A stretch of 13,779 bases of DNA from positions 1-13,779 of the forward strand of contig JBOGHU010000057.1 in assembly GCA_050742255.1 (NCBI GenBank), in the 5' to 3' direction. Below, piece by piece: positions 1-6,226 of this stretch; within the stretch, counting starts at the first letter, position 1; each line of letters starts with the position of its first letter. The position numbers and the translations under genes were made by a program. Origin of the DNA: JBOGHU01 sp050742255. Lineage in GTDB: Bacteria > Actinomycetota > Acidimicrobiia > Acidimicrobiales > CADCSY01. The notes beneath the pieces are model-generated. The model did no database searches and was not told the origin of the DNA. It saw only the letters and a program-made list of their open reading frames with translations.

Positions 1-2
1 AC

Positions 3-98
3 GCCGCCGGCCCCAAGGTCGTGGCCGAGATCCGGGCCGAGCGACAGAGGTCAGCCCCGGGCCGCTGGCGCCGTTGGGTCCGACGGAGGCGCCGGTAG
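3..98 (+). CDS. C-terminal end of an unidentified basic protein (5' partial)
   Basis: Reading from base 3, an open frame enters from the left edge and stops at TAG 96-98. It gives about 31 residues. The first part (AAGPKVVAEIRAERQRSA) has a composition typical of a real protein, and the last part is a tryptophan- and arginine-rich tail ending in five arginines. Such basic tails are common on the cytoplasmic side of membrane proteins, but nothing here identifies a family. It does not resemble the SufB C-terminus, so it is unlikely to be the missing sufB just upstream of sufD. The other two frames are also open here, so the frame choice rests on composition and on the hairpin that follows at 122-141. 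Confidence 0.4.
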   Translation, partial: AAGPKVVAEIRAERQRSAPGRWRRWVRRRRR

Positions 99-121
99 CG
101 CCCTCGACCCGTCTCCGCGCG

Positions 122-141
122 CCCCACCTGCCTGGGTGGGG
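122..141 (+). terminator. GC-rich hairpin after the upstream gene (possible terminator)
   Basis: CCCCACC at 122-128 pairs perfectly with GGTGGGG at 135-141 around a 6-nt loop, giving a 7-bp stem. It lies 23 nt after the stop codon of the partial gene. No T-run follows, so it would be a U-less hairpin of the kind often proposed in high-GC actinobacteria. The role is inferred from position and structure only. Confidence 0.35.
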
Positions 142-195
142 TGGGACGCACACAAAGGGGTCGAGGGTCACTGACTGTCACACCTGGTGGCCACG

Positions 196-457
196 ATGGG
201 GCAATGGATGGGGAGCGGGCGGTGGGGAGCGGGCGGTGGGGAGGTCGACAGCCAGCACGGGGTGGTGACCCGGCGCCAGGTGCTGGCGGCGGGGATGACC
301 CCCGCCCAGGTGGGGCGTCCACCGCACCTTCAGCGCTTTCCACGGGGACCGTGACCGTGACCGCCTCCTGATCGCGGCCGGGTGGACGATGCTCCAGCGG
401 ACCCCGAGGACCGACGGGGCCGCCCTGGCTCGAGACAGCCCGGGGAGCGCCCGGTAG
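196..457 (+). pseudogene. Decayed AbiEi-type / DUF559 protein remnant
   Basis: Two short pieces in different frames look like the two ends of a common actinobacterial protein type (an AbiEi-antitoxin-like N-terminal helix-turn-helix followed by a DUF559 endonuclease-like domain). Frame A (ATG 196, stop 352-354) contains SQHGVVTRRQVLAAGMTPAQ at about codons 19-38, the typical N-terminal HTH wording. Frame B (about 338-457) contains FHGDRDRDRLLIAAGWTMLQ, the typical C-terminal 'DR-LL-AGW-VL' wording. The roughly 150-250 residues normally between them are missing, and the pieces are joined by a one-base frame change, so this is an internally deleted, frameshifted relic. The N-terminal part also contains a 14-bp tandem repeat. 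Family assignment is from recalled motif wording, not a search. The stop of frame B overlaps the sufD -10 box. Apart from this relic, 99-466 holds only the hairpin, the repeat and the sufD promoter. Confidence 0.5.
210..243 (+). repeat. 14-bp tandem repeat, about 2.4 copies
   Basis: GGGGAGCGGGCGGT at 210-223 is repeated exactly at 224-237, and the first six bases occur again at 238-243. It lies inside the decayed gene remnant, where it adds a Gly/Trp/Arg-rich stretch. Replication slippage is a likely origin. Confidence 0.8.
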
Positions 458-460
458 CCT
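432..460 (+). promoter_or_regulatory. Leaderless-type promoter of sufD
   Basis: The -10 box TAGCCT (455-460) fits the actinobacterial TANNNT form. The -35 candidate GAGACA (432-437) keeps the GACA half of TTGACA, and the spacer is 17 bp. The box ends 6 nt before the GTG start at 467, so transcription would begin at or next to the start codon. There is no Shine-Dalgarno at a usable distance; a GGGGAG at 442-447 is 19 nt away. Confidence 0.6.
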
Positions 461-466
461 GGCGCA

Positions 467-1771
467 GTGAGCCCGTTCAGCGCCGACATCGTCCGCCGCC
501 TGGGCGGGCCGCCGTGGCTGGCGGAGCGACGCTCGGCCGCGTTCGAGCGCTTCGGGACCACCGCCCTGCCGACCACCGAGGAGGAGGTGTGGCGGTACAG
601 CCGCATCCCCGAGCTCGACCTCGACGACCACCAGCCGGTCGAGCCCGGCGCCGCCCTGGCGACGGGAGGTGTCCCCGAGGGGGTGGCGCCTCTGGTGGAG
701 GCGGTGGGCCAGCCCGCCGCCGTCGTCGTGGTGCGCAACGGGACGGTGAGCCACGTCGAGGTCGACGACGGGGCGGCGAGGGCGGGGCTGCGGGTGGGTT
801 CCCTGGCGACCCTCGACGGCGGCGACGGCCAGGCCGGCGGCGCCCTGGGATCGGTGGCGGGCCGGGCCAAGGACGCCTTCGGCCTCCTCCACGACGCCTT
901 CGTGGCCGACCCCGTGCTGGTGGAGGTGCCGGCCGGGGTGGCCCTGTCGGCCCCGGTCGTGGTGCTGCACTGGACCGACCTCGACGGCGTCGCCACCTTC
1001 CCCCGGCTGGTGGTGCGGGCGGGGGGTGGGAGCGACGTCACCGTGTGCGACCACCAGGCCTCGGCCGACGTGGCCGCCCTGGTCGTGCCGGTGGTGGAGC
1101 TCGACGCCGGGCCGGCGGCCCAGCTCCGCTACCTCAACGTGCAGACCCTGGGCCAGCGGGTGTGGCAGTTGGGCCGCCAGGCCAGCCGGGTGGGCCGGGA
1201 CGCCACCTTCAGCACCACCATGGTGGCCCTGGGTGGGGACTACGCACGTCTCAGCATCGACTCCACCATGGTCGGCAAGGGTGGCTCGGGCAACATGCTG
1301 GCCCTGTACTTCGGCGAGCGGAGCCAGATGCACGACTTCCGCACCCTCCAGGACCACCTGGCCCCGACCACCACCTCCAACCTGCTGTTCAAGGGGGCGG
1401 TCCAGGGCCGGGCGCGCTCCGTCTACACCGGCCTCATCCACATCGGCAAGGAGGCGCCCCGCGTGGACGCCTTCCAGACCAACCGCAACATCAAGCTCTC
1501 CGCCGGGGCGTGGGCCGAGTCGGTCCCCAACCTCGAGATCGAGAACAACGACGTGCGGTGCAGCCACGCCTCGGCCGTGGGCCCCGTCGACGAGGACCAG
1601 CGCTTCTACCTCGAGAGCCGGGGCGTGCCCCCGAAGGTGGCCGAGCGCCTCATCGTCACGGGCTTCTTCGAGGAGGTGCTGGAGCGCCTCCCCGTCCCTG
1701 GCGTGGCGGCGCCGCTGCGGGCCGAGATCGCCGCCAAGCTGGGCCGGCGGGAGGAGCAGGACGGTGGGTAG
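467..1771 (+). CDS. sufD: Fe-S cluster assembly scaffold protein SufD
   Basis: A 434-residue protein. SufD pairs with SufB and SufC in the cytosolic SufBC2D complex that builds iron-sulfur clusters. The N-terminus has the family wording PTTEEEVWRYSRIPELDLDD (residues 35-54). The middle is a repetitive beta-helix-like region. The C-terminal core (about 245-385) contains the conserved KEAPRVDAFQTNRNIKLS stretch and then NDVRCSHASAVGPVDED. There C365 and H367 match the Cys and His of SufD (C358 and H360 in E. coli) implicated in cluster assembly at the SufB-SufD interface. Length and the 'DVRCSH' context favour SufD over SufB, which is usually about 470 residues. The GTG start is chosen because the -10 box lies exactly 6 nt upstream and the protein then begins MSPFSADIVRRLGG, a normal N-terminus. 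The next gene begins inside its last codons. No sufB is visible in the window. Confidence 0.93.
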   Translation: MSPFSADIVRRLGGPPWLAERRSAAFERFGTTALPTTEEEVWRYSRIPELDLDDHQPVEPGAALATGGVPEGVAPLVEAVGQPAAVVVVRNGTVSHVEVDDGAARAGLRVGSLATLDGGDGQAGGALGSVAGRAKDAFGLLHDAFVADPVLVEVPAGVALSAPVVVLHWTDLDGVATFPRLVVRAGGGSDVTVCDHQASADVAALVVPVVELDAGPAAQLRYLNVQTLGQRVWQLGRQASRVGRDATFSTTMVALGGDYARLSIDSTMVGKGGSGNMLALYFGERSQMHDFRTLQDHLAPTTTSNLLFKGAVQGRARSVYTGLIHIGKEAPRVDAFQTNRNIKLSAGAWAESVPNLEIENNDVRCSHASAVGPVDEDQRFYLESRGVPPKVAERLIVTGFFEEVLERLPVPGVAAPLRAEIAAKLGRREEQDGG

Positions 1772-2093
1772 CGGGGGGGAGGACCACCGCCTCTGCGCGG
1801 TGGACGAGCTCAAGCCCAACGGCACCCGCCGCTTCGTGATCGGGCCCCACAAGATCGCCCTGGTCCGGGTGGGCGACGACTTCTACGCCATCGGCGACAC
1901 GTGCAGCCACCAGGACTACTCCCTGAGCGAGGGCGAGGTCGACCCCGACACCCTCCAGATCGAGTGCTGGAAGCACGGGAGCTCCTTCTCGCTCAAGACC
2001 GGCGACCCCAACAGCCTGCCCGCCACCAAGCCGGTCCCCACCTACGACGTGCGCGTCGAGGGTGACGACGTGTTCGTGACGGTGCCCGGTTGA
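1764..2093 (+). CDS. Rieske-type [2Fe-2S] ferredoxin of the suf operon
   Basis: A 109-residue small Rieske protein. The cluster ligands are plain: C47-x-H49 (TCSHQDYSLSEG) and C68-x-x-H71 (IECWKHGSSFSLKTG), with the usual closing segment 'LPATKPVPTYDVRVEGDDVFV'. It is a stand-alone soluble domain like the NirD/dioxygenase-ferredoxin-subunit proteins found between sufD and sufC in many actinobacteria, where it presumably supplies or passes electrons in cluster assembly; that role is inferred from context. The GTG start at 1764 overlaps the sufD stop by 8 bp and has a strong Shine-Dalgarno GGGAGGAG (1749-1756) 7 nt upstream. Translation is therefore coupled to sufD. Confidence 0.9.
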   Translation: MGSGGEDHRLCAVDELKPNGTRRFVIGPHKIALVRVGDDFYAIGDTCSHQDYSLSEGEVDPDTLQIECWKHGSSFSLKTGDPNSLPATKPVPTYDVRVEGDDVFVTVPG

Positions 2094-2110
2094 GACGGCC
2101 GGGGCCGGTC

Positions 2111-2902
2111 GTGAGCGAGCTGGTCGTGGAGGGCCTGCGGGTCGCGATCCGGGGTCGGGAGATCCTCTCCGGGGTCGACCTGGTGGTGCGCAGCGGCGAG
2201 GTGCACGCCGTGATGGGGCCGAACGGGTCAGGCAAGTCGACCCTGGCCCACGTGCTCATGGGCAAGCCCGGCCACGAGGTCCTGGGCGGCCGGGCCAGCC
2301 TCGACGGGCGGGACCTGCTGGCCCTCCCGCCCTGGGAGCGGGCCGCGGCGGGGCTGTTCCTGGCCATGCAGTACCCCACCGAGGTCCCCGGGGTGGCGCT
2401 CGACGACGTCCTGGCGGAAGCCCTGGTGGCGGTGGGGAGGAGCGGTGACGTGGCCCCCCGGATGCGGGCCGAGGCCGAGGCGCTGGGCTTCGAGGAGCGC
2501 TTCTTGCACCGCCCGCTCAACGTCGACCTCTCCGGGGGGGAGCGCAAGCGCAACGAGATGCTCCAGCTCGGGGTCATCCGACCGGGGATCGCCATCCTCG
2601 ACGAGATCGACTCCGGGCTCGACATCGATGCCCTGCGGACGGTGGCCCGGCGGCTGGAGGCCCAGACCAACGAGCGGGGGCTGGGCGTGCTGGCCATCAC
2701 CCACTACCGCCGCCTCCTCACCGAGCTGATCCCCGACGTGGTCCACGTCCTGTCCCGGGGACGGGTGGTGGCCACGGGCGGGCCCGAGCTGGCCGACGAG
2801 CTGGAGGCCTCGGGGTACGCGGCGGTGGGCGGGGAGGACGAGGGGCCGCCGGCCCACGCGCCCATCGGCGGGGACCCCTTCGCCGAGCCCCCGGCGGGGT
2901 AG
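2111..2902 (+). CDS. sufC: SufC-family Fe-S assembly ATPase (second, divergent copy)
   Basis: A 263-residue ABC ATPase of the SufC type. Walker A GPNGSGKST at 36-44, Q-loop Q87 in AMQYPTEVPG, signature LSGGERKRNEML at 140-151, Walker B with AILDEIDSGLDIDAL at 161-175, and H198 in ITHYRRLL. These features, especially DE-x-DSGLDIDAL, are specific to SufC rather than to transporters. All catalytic residues are present. Compared with the other copy (5418-6191) the signature region is less canonical (LSGGERKR, where SufC usually has FSGGEKKR). It also carries an acidic, proline-rich tail of about 25 residues (241-263) of unknown use. The GTG start at 2111, 17 nt after the ferredoxin stop, gives MSELVVEGLRVAI, as in other SufC proteins. 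The Shine-Dalgarno is weak (GGGGCC), so coupling to the upstream gene is likely. Confidence 0.9.
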   Translation: MSELVVEGLRVAIRGREILSGVDLVVRSGEVHAVMGPNGSGKSTLAHVLMGKPGHEVLGGRASLDGRDLLALPPWERAAAGLFLAMQYPTEVPGVALDDVLAEALVAVGRSGDVAPRMRAEAEALGFEERFLHRPLNVDLSGGERKRNEMLQLGVIRPGIAILDEIDSGLDIDALRTVARRLEAQTNERGLGVLAITHYRRLLTELIPDVVHVLSRGRVVATGGPELADELEASGYAAVGGEDEGPPAHAPIGGDPFAEPPAG

Positions 2903-2912
2903 GGAGAGGATG

Positions 2913-3194
2913 ATGACCGAGACGCTCACCGTTGACCAGATCGAGTCCCGCCTGGCCCGGCTGGAGGGGTGGTCGGTGGTGGAGGGCAAGCTCCACAAGG
3001 AGTTCCGCTTCGCCGACTTCAACCAGGCGTTCGGGTTCATGACCCGGGTGGCGCTGGCGGCGGAGAAGCTGAACCACCACCCCGACTGGTCCAACTCCTG
3101 GAACCGGGTGGTGGTCGACATCGTCAGCCACGCCGCCGGCGGCATCACCGCCGCCTGCTTCGAGCTGGCGGCCAGGGCCGACGCCCTGGCCTGA
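2913..3194 (+). CDS. phhB: Pterin-4a-carbinolamine dehydratase (4a-hydroxytetrahydrobiopterin dehydratase)
   Basis: A 93-residue protein covering the whole PCD/DCoH fold. It has the active-site motif EKLNHHPDWSNSWNRV (residues 51-66) with paired histidines H55 and H56, and a third conserved histidine H73 in IVSHAAGG. The known reaction is dehydration of 4a-hydroxytetrahydropterin to quinonoid dihydropterin, recycling the pterin cofactor of aromatic amino-acid hydroxylases. A moonlighting role in molybdopterin or other pterin chemistry has also been proposed for bacterial members. It sits 10 nt after sufC-2 and looks like the last gene of the sufD operon. Two ATGs lie side by side (2910 and 2913). 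The second is preferred because the Shine-Dalgarno GGGAG (2902-2906) is 6 nt from it and only 3 nt from the first. No aromatic hydroxylase gene is nearby. Confidence 0.9.
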   Translation: MTETLTVDQIESRLARLEGWSVVEGKLHKEFRFADFNQAFGFMTRVALAAEKLNHHPDWSNSWNRVVVDIVSHAAGGITAACFELAARADALA

Positions 3195-3216
3195 TCCCAG
3201 CATCCCAGGGGTCAGG
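3190..3216. terminator. Hairpin between converging operons (possible bidirectional terminator)
   Basis: CCTGATCCC (3190-3198) pairs with GGGGTCAGG (3208-3216) over 9 bp, one of them a G:T wobble, around a 9-nt loop. The stop codon of phhB (3192-3194) lies in the left arm, and a minus-strand TGA (3214-3212) lies in the right arm. Position at the meeting point of two operons supports a terminator, but there is no T-run on either side. Confidence 0.45.
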
Positions 3217-3644
3217 TACCCGCCCTGCCGCCGGCCGCCGCCGCTCTCGGGGGTGTGCGGCAGCCGCTGCCGGAAGGCTCCGGCGCCCACGACCGTCGCG
3301 CCGGCCGCCCTCACCCGCCGGGCCAGATCGCGGTCGGAGGTCACCACCGTCAGGCTCTGGGGCTCGGGGTCGGCCCGGGCCAGGGCGGCGATGCGGTCGT
3401 CGGCGGCGCCCCGTCCCCGCCCCGGCGCCCAGGCCACGGTGACCCCGCCGTGCCCCCCCGCACCCATGTCGGCGGCCGGTGAGCCGTCGAAGACCACGGT
3501 GACGTCCTCTCCGGTCGCCTGGGCGAACGCCCCCAGCTGGTCCACCAGCGCGGCGAAGGCGGCGGGGCGGTGGCGCCACCACCCGTCGGGCCGGCTCCCC
3601 ACCACGTTGGCGCCGTCGACCAGCCAGCGAGCGCTCGGGGTCAG
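3212..3644 (-). CDS. NYN-domain (YacP-like) putative ribonuclease, ends uncertain
   Basis: The frame encodes a clear NYN/PIN-like fold of about 143 residues: an N-terminal WLVDGANVVGSRP with the first catalytic Asp, then VTVVFDG, AADDRIAALA, and TVVTSDRDLARRVRAAGA near the end. YacP-type NYN proteins are thought to be metal-dependent RNases. Both ends are odd. No ATG, GTG or TTG lies at a good place; a CTG at 3644-3642 overlaps the sufU stop (CTGA) and gives a family-like N-terminus, and the nearest canonical choice is GTG 3695, deep inside sufU. The frame has no stop where the domain ends: it stays open through all of phhB to 2718 (308 residues from the CTG). A one-base shift would end it at TGA 3214-3212 in the intergenic hairpin, the end given here. 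That could be a real frameshift, a sequencing error or genuine antisense run-through. It follows sufU and is probably cotranscribed with it. Confidence 0.6.
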
Positions 3645-4132
3645 CGCGACGGCGGGGCCCCCAGCTCGTCCAGGCCCTGGGTGAGGGCGTTCCACGACAG
3701 GGTGGCGCACTTTATGCGGACCGGGAACCGCACCACGCCCTGGAGGGCGGCGAGGTCCCCGAGGTCGACCTCGGGGTCGGGGGTGGGGGTGTCGGTCCCG
3801 CTGCCGTCCCGCTCCAGCTTGGACTCGTGGATCGACATCAGCGCCTTGAAGGCCCGTGTGAGGGCTCGCACCTCCTCTACGGTGCACCCGGCGACGGCGG
3901 TGGCCATCATCGACGCCGAGGACTGGCTGATCGAGCAGCCCTGACCGGCCGTCTTGACCTCGGCCAGGTGCCCGGTGTCGTCGACGGTGAGGTAGAGCAC
4001 GATCTCGTCCCCGCACAGGGGGTTGAAGCCCTCGACCCGGTGGGCCGGGGGGACGGGCAGCTCGCCGCGGAGGCGGGGGTTACGGTAGTGGTCGAGGATG
4101 ATCTCCCGGTACAGGTCCTCGAGGCCGGACAT
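3641..4132 (-). CDS. sufU: SufU zinc-dependent sulfur-transfer protein
   Basis: A 163-residue IscU-like protein of the SufU class. The four metal ligands typical of SufU are present: C40 and D42 in FNPLCGDEI, C66 in GQGCSISQSSASMM, and C142 in RIKCATLSW. SufU also has an insertion of about 20 residues before the last cysteine that IscU lacks; here it is the acidic stretch 108-128. In Bacillus, SufU accepts persulfide sulfur from SufS by zinc-ligand swapping and passes it on, instead of acting as a scaffold. It lies 35 nt after sufS, as expected for a SufS/SufU pair. The ATG at 4132 has GAGGAG about 10 nt upstream. The final codons overlap the likely start of the NYN gene. Confidence 0.93.
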   Translation of the reverse strand: MSGLEDLYREIILDHYRNPRLRGELPVPPAHRVEGFNPLCGDEIVLYLTVDDTGHLAEVKTAGQGCSISQSSASMMATAVAGCTVEEVRALTRAFKALMSIHESKLERDGSGTDTPTPDPEVDLGDLAALQGVVRFPVRIKCATLSWNALTQGLDELGAPPSR

Positions 4133-4167
4133 CGGATGGCTGCTCCTCGGTGCTCGGTGCGACGCTT

Positions 4168-5430
4168 CTAGATCCGGAACAGGTCGGCGCAGCGCTCGAG
4201 ACCGTCAGCCAGGGCGTCCACGTCGGCCTCGTCGTTGTACACGTAGAACGACGCCCGGGCGGTGGCGGCGACGCCCAGGCGCCGCATGAGCGGCTTGGCG
4301 CAGTGGTGGCCGGCCCGCACGCACACGCCGGTCTCGTCGAGGACCTGTGAGAGGTCGTGGGGGTGGATGTCCCCGAAGGCGAACGAGAGGACGCCGCCCC
4401 GGCGCCCCGGGTCACCCGGGCCGTGGACCACCAGCTCGTCCCCGAAGCGCCGGGCCAGCGTGTCGAGGGCGTAGGTGGTGATGTCGATCTCGTGGGCCCT
4501 GACTGCGTCCATGCCGTGGCGCTCCAGCTCCTTCACCGCCGCGCCCAGCCCCACGGCCTCGGCGATGGGTGGGGTGCCGGCCTCGAACTTCCACGGCACC
4601 GAGTTGGGCGTGAAGCCGTCGAGGCGGACGTCGCGGATCATGTCACCCCCGCCGAGGAAGGGTGGCGTGGCCTCGAGCAGCTCGGCCCTTCCCCACAGCA
4701 CCCCGATGCCGGTCGGTCCCAGCATCTTGTGCCCGCTGAAGGCGAGGAAGTCGGCTCCCAGCTCGCCCACGTCGGTGGCCAGGTGGGGGACGTACTGGCT
4801 GGCGTCGACCACCACCACCGCTCCGGCGGCGTGGGCGGCGTCGGCGACCCGGCGGACCGGGGGGAGCGTGCCCAACACGTTGGACATGGCGGTCAGGCCG
4901 ACCAGCTTGGCCCCGGCCAGGCGGGCCTCGAGGTCGGACAGGTCGAGCAGGCCCTCGTCGGTCACGCCCAGGTAGCGCAGCTCGATCCCGACCTGGTCGG
5001 CGAGGATCAGCCAGGGCACCAGGTTGGCGTGGTGCTCCATCTCGGTCAGCACCACCACGTCACCGGCAGCCAGGTTGGCCCGTCCCCAGGCGAAGGCGAC
5101 CAGGTTCAGCGCCTCGGTGGCGTTCTTGGTGAAGACGATCTCGCCCTCGGCGGCGCCGATGAAGCGGGCGACGGTGGCCCGTGACCCCTCGTAGCGGGCC
5201 GTCGCCTCCTCGGCCACGGCGTACACGCCCCGGTGCACGTTGGCGTGGGTGGTCTCGTAGTAGTCGGTCATGGCCTCGAGAACGGCACGCGGCTTCTGGG
5301 AGGACGCGGCCGAGTCGAGGAAGACCAGCCGGCGCCCGTCGGGCCGGTCGAAGATGGGGAAGTCCTTGCGGACCGCCTCGACGTCGAGGCGGGGCCGGGG
5401 CCCAGCCCTGGGCGTGCTCACGACTGCCAT
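4168..5430 (-). CDS. sufS: Cysteine desulfurase SufS
   Basis: A 420-residue PLP-dependent class V aminotransferase-fold enzyme (usual length about 405-420). It removes sulfur from cysteine, leaving alanine and an enzyme persulfide. Visible residues: LDSAASSQKP (39-48), TEMEHHANLVPW (129-140) with the cofactor-stacking histidine, VVVDASQYVPH (206-216) with the PLP Asp, FSGHKMLGPTGIGVLWG (231-247) with Schiff-base lysine K235, and CVRAGHHCAKPLM (370-382) with catalytic C377. The RAGHHC motif marks the group II (SufS) type, which needs a partner such as SufU. The ATG at 5430 overlaps the sufC-1 stop by 13 bp and has a GGAGGAGGAGG run about 9-10 nt upstream. A GTG at 5421 that forms a GTGA overlap is possible but has no Shine-Dalgarno. 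The middle gene of the sufC-sufS-sufU operon. Confidence 0.95.
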   Translation of the reverse strand: MAVVSTPRAGPRPRLDVEAVRKDFPIFDRPDGRRLVFLDSAASSQKPRAVLEAMTDYYETTHANVHRGVYAVAEEATARYEGSRATVARFIGAAEGEIVFTKNATEALNLVAFAWGRANLAAGDVVVLTEMEHHANLVPWLILADQVGIELRYLGVTDEGLLDLSDLEARLAGAKLVGLTAMSNVLGTLPPVRRVADAAHAAGAVVVVDASQYVPHLATDVGELGADFLAFSGHKMLGPTGIGVLWGRAELLEATPPFLGGGDMIRDVRLDGFTPNSVPWKFEAGTPPIAEAVGLGAAVKELERHGMDAVRAHEIDITTYALDTLARRFGDELVVHGPGDPGRRGGVLSFAFGDIHPHDLSQVLDETGVCVRAGHHCAKPLMRRLGVAATARASFYVYNDEADVDALADGLERCADLFRI

Positions 5431-6191
5431 GCGTCGTAGCCCTCCTCCTCCAGCCGTTCGGCCAGCTCCGGCCCGCCGCTGTCGACGATGCGGCCATCGA
5501 TGAGGATGTGCACCCGGTCGGGCGTCAGGTACCGCAGGATGCGCTGGTAGTGGGTGATGAGGACCAGGCCCAGGCTGGGGCGGTCCTGGCGCACCTCCTG
5601 CACCCCGCTGGCCACCACCCTCAGGGCGTCGATGTCGAGCCCGGAGTCGGTCTCGTCGAGGATGGCCAGCTCCGGCTCCAGGATGGCCATCTGGAGTATC
5701 TCGTTGCGCTTCTTCTCCCCGCCCGAGAAGCCCTCGTTCAGGTAGCGGTCGGCGAAGGACGGATCCATGTCGAGGCGCTCCATCCACTGCATGATCGCCA
5801 GGCGGGTCTCCAGGGCGGAGAGGTCGCCGATGCCCCGCCGGGCCGCCAGGGCCTGCTGGAGGAAGGACCGCACCGGCACCCCCGCCACCTCCTGGGGGTA
5901 CTGGAAGGCCAGGAAGACCCCCGCCTTGGCCCTCACGTCGGTGCCCCAGTCGGTCATGTCCTGTCCCTGGAAGAGGAGGTGCCCCCGGGTCACCCCGTAG
6001 TCTGGGTTGCCGAGCAGGGTCTGGGCCAGGGTGGACTTGCCCGAGCCGTTGGGCCCCATGAGGGCGTGGAGCTCGCCGGACCTTACGGTGAGGTCGACCC
6101 CCTTGAGGATCTCGACCGGCGGGCCACCCTCGGCCGCCACGGCGACGTGGAGGTCGTCGATCACGAACAGGGGCTCTTCCTGGTCTCCCAT
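5418..6191 (-). CDS. sufC: Fe-S assembly ATPase SufC (canonical copy)
   Basis: A 257-residue SufC, the ABC ATPase that drives the shape changes of the SufBCD scaffold. Walker A GPNGSGKST (46-54), Q97 in LAFQYPQEVAGV, DPSFADRYLNEGFSGGEKKR (143-162) with the SufC-type FSGGEKKR signature, Walker B LAILDETDSGLDIDALRVV (175-193), and H214 in LITHYQRILRY. The C-terminus GPELAERLEEEGYDAW is typical of SufC. It is closer to the standard SufC pattern than the copy at 2111-2902. It is the first gene of the minus-strand suf operon, with sufS overlapping its end. The ATG at 6191 has no Shine-Dalgarno; a TAGACT -10 box 6 nt upstream suggests a leaderless transcript. The promoter contains a 24-bp palindrome. 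Confidence 0.94.
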   Translation of the reverse strand: MGDQEEPLFVIDDLHVAVAAEGGPPVEILKGVDLTVRSGELHALMGPNGSGKSTLAQTLLGNPDYGVTRGHLLFQGQDMTDWGTDVRAKAGVFLAFQYPQEVAGVPVRSFLQQALAARRGIGDLSALETRLAIMQWMERLDMDPSFADRYLNEGFSGGEKKRNEILQMAILEPELAILDETDSGLDIDALRVVASGVQEVRQDRPSLGLVLITHYQRILRYLTPDRVHILIDGRIVDSGGPELAERLEEEGYDAWQS

Positions 6192-6197
6192 GCCTCA

Positions 6198-6226
6198 AGT
6201 CTATTCCCACTACGGGGATAGTGGAA
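6198..6226 (-). promoter_or_regulatory. Leaderless-type promoter of the sufC-sufS-sufU operon
   Basis: On the minus strand TAGACT (6203-6198) forms a TANNNT -10 box, exactly 6 nt from the ATG at 6191. A weak -35 candidate TTCCAC (6226-6221) lies 17 bp further up. The whole space between the two boxes is filled by the palindrome at 6204-6227. Confidence 0.55.

Noticed and set aside
99..195. A tRNA, small RNA or riboswitch in the first intergenic stretch.
   Set aside because: Only one simple hairpin (122-141) is visible; no cloverleaf or recognisable riboswitch core.
467..1771. The possibility that this gene is sufB instead of sufD.
   Set aside because: The length (434), the N-terminal EEVWRYSRI wording and the NDVRCSH context fit SufD; SufB is longer and has different cysteine-rich and C-terminal wording.
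382..1839. A 485-codon plus-strand frame over sufD.
   Set aside because: Its translation is almost only Arg, Gly, Pro and Ala with no motif; SufD in another frame is unmistakable.
2111..2902. The idea that the second SufC is an ordinary transporter ATPase.
   Set aside because: The DE-x-DSGLDIDAL, PNGSGKSTLA and ITHYRR wording is SufC-specific, and it follows sufD and the Rieske gene.
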